From an uncultured Bacilli bacterium (GTDB taxonomy: Bacteria; Bacillota_I; Bacilli_A; RF39; UBA660), in assembly GCA_934148875.1 (NCBI GenBank), contig CAKPDJ010000045.1:1-10415 (forward strand): a DNA stretch of 10,415 nt, written 5' to 3'. Position numbers and translations under genes: made by a program. Below are positions 6,189-10,415 of this stretch, in pieces. The notes under the pieces were generated by a model that saw nothing but the letters and a program-made list of their open reading frames with translations, did no database searches and was not told where the DNA came from. Every line of letters begins with the position of its first letter. Within the stretch, counting starts at the first letter, position 1.

Positions 6189-6219
6189 AATTACTATACC
6201 AAAATCATATATAGTAATT
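6189..6219. repeat. 10-bp inverted repeat in an intergenic region
   Basis: AATTACTATA (6189-6198), 11-bp spacer, TATAGTAATT (6210-6219), a perfect match. It lies 27 bp past the end of the 29-codon gene on the minus strand. No T-run follows in either direction, so it is not a standard terminator. It could be an RNA 3' end structure or a protein-binding site. The remaining sequence from 6060 to 6245 shows nothing else that I can support. Confidence 0.45.
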
Positions 6220-6245
6220 CATCAATTAATAACTCATTAATATAT

Positions 6246-6335
6246 TTACTTATTATTTTTCTTATTAATATATATAGCTAGAAAACACAATACACATGCT
6301 AAAACAAGTCCACCAACTATAAAAAAGTATTTCAT
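6246..6335 (-). CDS. 29-aa single-span membrane microprotein
   Basis: The ATG at 6335 is preceded by AAGGAGAAG (AGGAG core 6343-6347) at 7 nt spacing, an excellent ribosome binding site. The frame reads MKYFFIVGGLVLACVLCFL, then AIYINKKNNK and TAA at 6246-6248. The first about 22 residues are one hydrophobic helix with GG and small residues. The tail is short and basic, so the C-terminus should face the cytosol. It is 28 bp downstream of the frameshifted small membrane protein gene and in the same direction as the TetR gene, so the three probably form one transcript under TetR control. No family is recognised, but the ribosome binding site plus clean membrane-helix coding argue for a real gene. 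Confidence 0.65.
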   Translation of the reverse strand: MKYFFIVGGLVLACVLCFLAIYINKKNNK

Positions 6336-6363
6336 TTTGCTTCTCCTTTAAAAAATATTAATA

Positions 6364-6584
6364 CTAATTATTTTTTCCTTTTGCTTTTCTTTTATTTTTA
6401 ACTTCAGTATAAGCAGACTTAATTTCATTTAATGTTTCTTTTCTTTTTTTTATCTTTTACCAGTTATATCTTCATATGCCTCTTTAATAGCATTTTTGAC
6501 AGACCATTTAATTACAAAATACAAAATTATTAAAATAATAATTACACTACTAAACCCAATTCCCATTTCTAATACATTTGACAT
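6364..6584 (-). pseudogene. Small membrane protein gene with a one-base frameshift
   Basis: The ATG at 6584 follows AGGAGG (6591-6596) by 6 nt. The frame reads 44 codons (MSNVLEMGIGFSS, a hydrophobic helix VIIILIILYFVIKW, then KNAIKEAYEDITGKR) and stops at TAA 6450-6452. Immediately afterwards the -1 frame continues as KETLNEIKSAYTEVKNKRKA and KGKNN to TAG at 6364-6366. One added base near the AAAAGATAAAAAAAAG tract would join both into a protein of about 73 aa: one membrane helix plus a long, charged, helical cytosolic tail. The in-frame stop comes before the A-rich run, so simple -1 slippage on the run would not bypass it; a mutation or sequencing error is likelier. The 44-aa form could still be made. 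It is 46 bp after the TetR gene and probably in its operon. Confidence 0.6.
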
Positions 6585-6630
6585 AAAATTCCTCCTAACT
6601 TTGAGTATTTAAATAATTAATTATTTCACT

Positions 6631-7203
6631 TCACTCTTTGCTTTGCTTAAATTCCTGTAATTTTAATAAAGCAAAGAATTCTTCAACTAGTAATTCATTT
6701 ATTTCTTTATCTGTTAATACGCATGTCTTATTAGTAACTAAGGTTGCTATACCATGAGTAAAAAACCACATTTTCTTATGAAAAGAAAGGATTTCTTCCC
6801 GATTTATTTTTACCTCTTTTGATATAACATTCTCTATATAACTATAAGCATTATCATTATTCATAAAATCATCTAACGTCATGTTAGTTTTATTCATAAA
6901 TAACATTTGAAAAATATGAGGTTCTTCCCGTGCTAATTTTATGTAGTTAATACCAATTGAGCGATAAGAATAATCACCGTTTACACCACGTTCCATATAT
7001 TCTTTATATACTTCTACACCCTTATCATATAATGTCTTTTTTAATTCTTCCATATTCTTAAAGTGATGAAATATAGGATGAACTGAAGTATTCAAGACTT
7101 TAGCTATCGCTCTAGCATTAACACTATCAATTCCAGTTTCTCTTACTATTTGCATTCCTACATTTATTACATCTTCTTTTGAAGTTTGTGTTTGCTTCGG
7201 CAT
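6631..7203 (-). CDS. TetR/AcrR-family transcriptional regulator
   Basis: 190 aa, the usual family length. The N-terminal domain shows the family pattern: SKEDVINVGMQIVRETGIDS, then the helix-turn-helix NARAIAKVLNTSVHPIFHHF (29-48) and KNMEELKKTLYDKG. The C-terminal part (about 60-185) is helical and should bind a ligand and dimerise. It contains YIKLAREEPHIFQMLFM and a WFFTHGIATL helix, as in the WHG-type C-terminal domains. The ATG at 7203 has AAGGAGG (7208-7214) upstream. Three palindromes with AACAT/ATGTT arms cover the promoter region, so autorepression is expected. Downstream in the same direction are two tiny membrane protein genes, the likely co-regulated targets. The ligand cannot be inferred. 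Confidence 0.92.
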   Translation of the reverse strand: MPKQTQTSKEDVINVGMQIVRETGIDSVNARAIAKVLNTSVHPIFHHFKNMEELKKTLYDKGVEVYKEYMERGVNGDYSYRSIGINYIKLAREEPHIFQMLFMNKTNMTLDDFMNNDNAYSYIENVISKEVKINREEILSFHKKMWFFTHGIATLVTNKTCVLTDKEINELLVEEFFALLKLQEFKQSKE

Positions 7204-7215
7204 ACATCCTCCTTC

Positions 7216-7255
7216 GGTAACACATGTTACCTAACATATGTTATGTTTAACATAA
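7216..7255. promoter_or_regulatory. Cluster of three palindromes, probable TetR operators
   Basis: GGTAAC-ACAT-GTTACC (7216-7231), the perfect 12-bp palindrome TAACATATGTTA (7232-7243), and TTATGTT-T-AACATAA (7241-7255), the last overlapping the second. They sit between the tetR ribosome binding site and the likely -10, where a bound dimer would block transcription. Confidence 0.7.
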
Positions 7256-7279
7256 TAAATTGATTATGTAAATAGTCCA
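7252..7279 (-). promoter_or_regulatory. Possible promoter of the tetR operon
   Basis: On the minus strand TGGACT (7279-7274), a 16-bp spacer, then TATTAT (7257-7252). Transcription would start around 7245, inside the palindrome cluster. The match to consensus is moderate. The rest of 7280-7402 is AT-rich with nothing I can support. Confidence 0.4.
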
Positions 7280-7403
7280 TCCATTATTTTTTTAATAAAT
7301 TTAAAGTTTTTAAAATAAACAAACACTATACTTTATAAATAAAACTATCATAATAACACCATAACTAATAAATAGTTAAAAATATAAAATTCTGCTTTTT
7401 ATA

Positions 7404-7430
7404 AAAAAAATCAACTCTATTAAGTTGATT
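7404..7430 (-). terminator. Rho-independent terminator after the TrhA-family gene
   Basis: On the minus strand AATCAACT (7430-7423), a six-base loop and AGTTGATT (7416-7409) form a perfect 8-bp stem, followed by eight consecutive T including the last stem bases. It begins 12 bp past the stop of the TrhA-family gene. Confidence 0.85.
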
Positions 7431-7441
7431 CAATAACTAGA

Positions 7442-8089
7442 TTATAATATATATAAATATATAGCTAAATAGTGAAATATGGTTCCAAATATGCAAAAGA
7501 AATGAAAAACAGAATGCATATATTTTTTCTTAGAACCAATTCCATACAATATAGCACCTAACGAATACATCACTCCACCCAAAGCAACAAATAAGAAGCC
7601 TACTGTTCCAATATTAGTAATAAGTGTTTTTGAAAATAAAGTAACACTCCAGCCATTTATTAGATGACAAATAACTTCTATCTTCTGATTTTTATCAACA
7701 TCAATAGCCGAAAACACTATTCCAATTAAAGTAACTAAGGCAACAATGGAAAAATAAGTCCAACCAAGATATCCCTCTATTCCTACTAATGCTACGGGAA
7801 TAATAGTTCCAAACACGAGTAAAAAAACATTACAATGATCGATTACCCTCATAACCTTTTTACCAGTAATCTTTGGTGACAAAGCATGATATATACACGA
7901 AATAGTATAAAGAATAATCATAGTAGTTCCAAAAAGAGTAACAGTAGTTACTGCCATAGCACCCTTATTAGCCGCTTTAATAACTAACATAATTAAACCA
8001 ACAATACTAAAAATAGATGCTACTCCGTGAGATATTGAATTAATTAATTCCTCCGACAAAGAATAATTTGGTATTTTTACTTTACTCAT
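7442..8089 (-). CDS. trhA: TrhA/hemolysin III family membrane protein (PAQR/CREST superfamily)
   Basis: 215 aa, with about seven hydrophobic segments spread over residues 23-215. The family landmarks are all present: EELINSISHG near the N-terminus, SCIYHAL (S64, H68), the Asp-His DHCNVF (D84, H85), and the C-terminal MHSVFHFFCIFGTIFHY (H192, H196). The conserved Ser/His/Asp/His-x-x-x-His set is thought to bind a metal and form an amidase-like active site within the membrane. B. subtilis YqfA and E. coli TrhA are relatives linked to membrane energy and lipid homeostasis; the historical name hemolysin III does not imply haemolysis here. The ATG at 8089 has GAGGTG (8095-8100). It follows alr by 44 bp with no terminator and no good promoter in the gap, so it is probably expressed with alr. 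Confidence 0.92.
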   Translation of the reverse strand: MSKVKIPNYSLSEELINSISHGVASIFSIVGLIMLVIKAANKGAMAVTTVTLFGTTMIILYTISCIYHALSPKITGKKVMRVIDHCNVFLLVFGTIIPVALVGIEGYLGWTYFSIVALVTLIGIVFSAIDVDKNQKIEVICHLINGWSVTLFSKTLITNIGTVGFLFVALGGVMYSLGAILYGIGSKKKYMHSVFHFFCIFGTIFHYLAIYLYIL

Positions 8090-8133
8090 ACTAACACCTC
8101 ATAATACTCTATTCATAAATGAAACTATTATAA

Positions 8134-9273
8134 CTATTTAATTATTCTAGGTAGTCTGTTTCCTAATCTACACAGTAATTCATATGTTATAGTATCTGCT
8201 TTTTCTGACAACAATTCAGCTGATAAGTTACTATCACTACTATCTATTAAATAAATAACACTTCCAACTTTCACATCATCAACATCTGTTATATCAATTA
8301 CTAATTGATCCATGCATATCTTACCTAATACTTTTCTGTAACTATTATTTATTTTTACAAGCATATCTTTATTAGATAAATTTCTAGGTAGCCCGTCAGC
8401 ATAACCCAACGATATAGTAGCTATTTTCTGCTTCTTACTAGCTACATAAGTTCTTCCATAACTTATACTGTCACCCTTATCAATTTCTTTAATACTAGTA
8501 ATCCTAGCCTTTAAAGATAATACTGGTTTTATATCTATATTTATCTTTTTATATGCATTAACTTCTCCATCTACTCCATACATTAAAATTCCAGCACGCA
8601 CATAATCATATTTTAATTCATTATAGTTAACAATTCCATAACTACTTTGGATATGAATTTTACCAACATCACAACCCTTATTTTTTAAATTATTAATACA
8701 ATTATCAAAGTTATTAATTTGTTTATAAGTAAATTCAATATCTTCCTTTTTGTTTGAATCAGCTACACACAAATGACTAAATGTACCTAAAATATCCAAA
8801 TATGGATTATTATATATTTCTAAAAGTTTATCAATATCATCAAACTTTTCACCAATCCGATTCATACCAGTATTTATTTTTACGTGACATTTTAATCTGT
8901 TAGGTAAATTAAGTAGTTTAATAGTCTCTGAATAATTATAATCAACGATTGTCTGAATTAAATCATATTCAATAACATATTTTAAATCGTCAAAGTTTGT
9001 ATACCCAAGTATTAAAATATTACCTGATATGCCATGTTTTCTTAATTCTATTCCCTCTTCAAGTGTAGCTACAGCAAAATTTTGAATACCTATACTAGTT
9101 AACCTCTGTGCTATTAAAATACTATCATGTCCATAAGCATTAGCTTTAACTACAGCCATTATTTCAGTTTTATCAGAAATAATTTTTTTAATTTCATTTA
9201 TATTATGTTCCAAATTATCTAAATCAATTTCAATCCACGCTCTGTCCTTTAGTAAGTTGTTCTCTTTATTCAT
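8134..9273 (-). CDS. alr: Alanine racemase
   Basis: 379 aa, of normal length for Alr, the pyridoxal-phosphate enzyme that makes D-alanine for peptidoglycan in the cytosol. The PLP lysine is K43 in AVVKANAYGHD. The barrel carries KINTGMNRIG and FSHLCVAD. The catalytic tyrosine of the second active-site half is Y272 in SISYGRTY. Other conserved parts are VRAGILMYG, ISLGYADGLPR, GKICMDQ and the closing YELLCRLGNRLPR. All key residues are present, so an active enzyme is expected. The ATG at 9273 follows GGGAGTG. The gene lies after lepB across a weak terminator and just before the TrhA-family gene. In many Bacillota the position after rplS-lepB is taken by rbgA; alr is found here instead. Confidence 0.95.
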   Translation of the reverse strand: MNKENNLLKDRAWIEIDLDNLEHNINEIKKIISDKTEIMAVVKANAYGHDSILIAQRLTSIGIQNFAVATLEEGIELRKHGISGNILILGYTNFDDLKYVIEYDLIQTIVDYNYSETIKLLNLPNRLKCHVKINTGMNRIGEKFDDIDKLLEIYNNPYLDILGTFSHLCVADSNKKEDIEFTYKQINNFDNCINNLKNKGCDVGKIHIQSSYGIVNYNELKYDYVRAGILMYGVDGEVNAYKKINIDIKPVLSLKARITSIKEIDKGDSISYGRTYVASKKQKIATISLGYADGLPRNLSNKDMLVKINNSYRKVLGKICMDQLVIDITDVDDVKVGSVIYLIDSSDSNLSAELLSEKADTITYELLCRLGNRLPRIIK

Positions 9274-9318
9274 TTTTTTACACTCCCTTAATTTAGAAAT
9301 AACTAATTAGTACAATAG

Positions 9319-9339
9319 AAAAAGATAGATTTCTCTACC
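9319..9339 (-). terminator. Probable weak terminator after lepB
   Basis: On the minus strand GGTAGA (9339-9334), loop GAAA and TCTATC (9329-9324) form a 6-bp stem with one G-U pair, followed by five T (9323-9319). The lepB stop TAG (9337-9335) lies inside the first arm. The stem is short, so some readthrough into alr is likely. Confidence 0.5.
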
Positions 9340-9832
9340 TACTTCCAAACCTATTGAACGGATAAATAATAAATGTTGCATGACCTAATATTTTATCTTT
9401 ATCAATCGGTCCTAGTATTCTACTATCTACAGAATCAGTACGATTATCACCAAGTACATAATATGTATTATTTGGAATAATTTGTTTTTCTATATCACTA
9501 GTAACTTGACTAGGATATGGATCTTCTATTTCTTTATCATTAATATATAATTTATTATCTTTATATTCTATAGTTTCACCTGGTAAGCCTATTACTCTTT
9601 TAATTATTTTACTTCGGCTTGTTTGAATTACTACTATATCAAAACGATCAATTCCACCTATTTTCATGCCAATCTTATCTAAAATCATAATATCCTTATC
9701 ATGTAAAGTATCCATCATACTTGGGCCATTAACAATAACAGGTGTGAATATATAAGCCTTAATAAGTAAAACCACAATAATAATAATTAAATAAGGGATC
9801 ACTTCCCTAAAAACCTTTTTAGCATTATCCAT
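9335..9832 (-). CDS. lepB: Signal peptidase I
   Basis: Type I signal peptidase, anchored in the cytoplasmic membrane with its active site outside, removing signal peptides from secreted proteins. The start is taken as ATG at 9832 (165 aa). The GTG at 9841 is part of the ribosome binding site AGGTGAT. One membrane helix (about residues 12-28, PYLIIIIVVLLIKAYIF) is followed by the box B motif VNGPSMMDTL with the nucleophile S38. Box D, KIIKRVIGLPGE, carries the general base K78. Box E is GDNRTDSVDSR (128-138). The catalytic dyad is complete. The length is typical of the short Gram-positive P-type enzymes. It follows rplS by 34 bp with a strong terminator between, an order common in Bacillota. 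Expression probably depends on readthrough, since no promoter is evident. Confidence 0.95.
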   Translation of the reverse strand: MDNAKKVFREVIPYLIIIIVVLLIKAYIFTPVIVNGPSMMDTLHDKDIMILDKIGMKIGGIDRFDIVVIQTSRSKIIKRVIGLPGETIEYKDNKLYINDKEIEDPYPSQVTSDIEKQIIPNNTYYVLGDNRTDSVDSRILGPIDKDKILGHATFIIYPFNRFGSR

Positions 9833-9848
9833 AACTATCACCTAAAAG

Positions 9849-9872
9849 AAAAAATAAGGCAACGCCTTATTT
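9849..9872 (-). terminator. Rho-independent terminator after rplS
   Basis: On the minus strand AAATAAGGC (9872-9864), loop GTT and GCCTTATTT (9860-9852) form a perfect 9-bp stem, followed by further T. The rplS stop codon TAA (9869-9867) is inside the stem. The lepB ribosome binding site begins about 10 bp past the T-run, so the hairpin could act as an attenuator between the two genes. Confidence 0.85.
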
Positions 9873-10214
9873 ATCTCTTCTTTCTGGAATCTTATATGCT
9901 CCAACTTTGTCTCTTAAGAATGTTAATTTAGCGCGTCTTACTTTACCTTTTTTGATAACAGTAATTCCAGCAATCTTTGGTGAGTGAAGTGGGAAAATTC
10001 TTTCTACTCCAACTCCTGAAGATATTTTTCTAACAGTGAAAGTTTCATTAACTCCACCATTCTTACGAGAAACTACGATTCCTTCGAATGCTTGAATTCT
10101 TTCTCTTTTACCTTCAATAATTTTAACATCTACTCTAACAGTATCTCCTACACGAAATTCAGGAACGTTAGGGTTTAGTTGTTTAGCAGTAATTTTATCA
10201 ATTACATTTGTCAT
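9867..10214 (-). CDS. rplS: 50S ribosomal protein L19
   Basis: 115 aa from the ATG at 10214. This start is chosen because AAAGGAGAGA (10221-10230) lies just upstream and the product MTNVIDKITAKQL begins as L19 proteins do. A longer frame from 10259 would only read through the leader. Diagnostic parts are PEFRVGDTVRVDVKIIEGKR, ERIQAFEGIVVSRKNGG, the conserved FTVRKISSGVGVERIFPLHS, and a basic C-terminal KKGKVRRAKLTFLRD. L19 sits at the 30S-50S interface. The gene has a consensus promoter and a structured leader, and ends in a terminator that overlaps its stop codon. It heads the rplS-lepB-alr stretch. Confidence 0.97.
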   Translation of the reverse strand: MTNVIDKITAKQLNPNVPEFRVGDTVRVDVKIIEGKRERIQAFEGIVVSRKNGGVNETFTVRKISSGVGVERIFPLHSPKIAGITVIKKGKVRRAKLTFLRDKVGAYKIPERRDK

Positions 10215-10279
10215 ACGATATCTCTCCTTTCTTGTTTCAACAGTAATCATATCAAACAAGTAACAGCGGATTACTAACG
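10215..10279 (-). promoter_or_regulatory. rplS 5' leader with L19 autoregulation-like structure
   Basis: The roughly 65-nt leader can form AGTAA (10275-10271) with TTACT (10263-10259), and a 7-bp helix CTTGTTT (10260-10254) with AAACAAG (10237-10231) ending next to the ribosome binding site. In competition, AGTAATC (10275-10269) can pair with GATTACT (10248-10242). An L19 leader motif is known for low-GC Gram-positive bacteria (Rfam L19_leader). I match it by position and general form only, not by alignment. Confidence 0.55.
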
Positions 10280-10285
10280 CATTAA

Positions 10286-10314
10286 ATTATAACACAGTAA
10301 TTACAAATTTGCAA
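10286..10314 (-). promoter_or_regulatory. Promoter of rplS
   Basis: On the minus strand TTGCAA (10314-10309), a 17-bp spacer and a perfect TATAAT (10291-10286). The start of transcription is expected near 10279. This is the strongest promoter in the window, as fits a ribosomal protein gene. Confidence 0.85.
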
Positions 10315-10374
10315 ATACTTTTTTTATTATTGTTGCTTTCTTTCATTTTAAAATAAAACTGGAATTATTTTTGA

Positions 10375-10393
10375 AGGAGGTTTACATATGTGA
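10375..10393 (+). other. Ribosome binding site leading to ATG-TGA (minimal ORF or dead gene start)
   Basis: AGGAGG (10375-10380), a 7-nt spacer, then ATG (10388-10390) followed at once by TGA (10391-10393). The plus strand reads on as TTT TAT AAA TTT ACA TAG. No gene continues in the visible sequence. It may be a start-stop element or the remains of a gene divergent from rplS. Confidence 0.4.
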
Positions 10394-10415
10394 TTTTATA
10401 AATTTACATAGAAAA

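Noticed and set aside
6595..6633. TGA read as Trp, extending the TetR protein to a TAG at 6595
   Set aside because: The conserved genes here use TGG for Trp and have no internal TGA, so the standard bacterial code fits better.
9833..9841. GTG at 9841 as the start of lepB
   Set aside because: The GTG is part of the AGGTGAT ribosome binding site; the ATG at 9832 is correctly spaced from it. The same logic rejects GTG 3655 for the NTPase-CYTH gene.
10215..10259. N-terminal extension of L19 to 130 residues
   Set aside because: The extra residues are the structured leader; AAAGGAGAGA directly precedes the ATG at 10214 and L19 is normally about 115 aa.
1..10415. CRISPR arrays, tRNA or rRNA genes, intact insertion sequences
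   Set aside because: No regularly spaced repeats, no tRNA-like cloverleaf with a CCA end and no transposase frame were seen on reading both strands by eye.

Overview
The window is very AT-rich and looks like a low-GC Gram-positive (Bacillota-type) chromosome. Strong AGGAGG-like ribosome binding sites, TATAAT promoters, U-tract hairpin terminators and an rplS gene with a structured leader all fit this. TGA behaves as a stop: the full-length conserved genes use TGG for Trp and have no internal TGA. I cannot name the genus.

Left end (1-776): no intact conserved gene. On the minus strand there are two decayed coding relics. One resembles the RhuM (virulence/Fic-associated) family. The other resembles the DUF1016/YhcG nuclease family and runs off the left edge. 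Genes of both kinds are often found beside type I restriction-modification loci, so this may be the eroded edge of a defence island. A 31-codon ORF with a ribosome binding site lies between these relics and the terminator of the next gene.

Region 777-4230: a minus-strand unknown protein (196 aa), preceded by a doubtful 82-codon ORF. Then comes a group with a nucleotide/triphosphate flavour. A plus-strand regulator fuses an XRE-type helix-turn-helix to a CyaB-like CYTH domain. It is convergent with a minus-strand pair made of a histidine phosphatase and a P-loop NTPase carrying a divergent C-terminal CYTH domain (Ttd14-like layout). The two convergent genes end inside one 12-bp palindrome that supplies both stop codons and a bidirectional terminator. 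This group is the best candidate for an undescribed system.

Region 4335-6040: an unrecognised 242-aa protein with its own strong promoter, a DUF1697 protein and a small DUF2500-like membrane-anchored protein, all on the minus strand.

Region 6246-7255: a TetR-type regulator with three tandem or overlapping palindromes over its promoter. It is followed by two tiny membrane proteins, one of which is frameshifted.

Region 7403-10314: conserved housekeeping genes on the minus strand: rplS with its leader, lepB (signal peptidase I), alr (alanine racemase) and a TrhA/hemolysin III membrane protein, with clear terminators after rplS and the TrhA gene and a weaker one after lepB. At the right edge a plus-strand ribosome binding site leads into an ATG followed directly by TGA.
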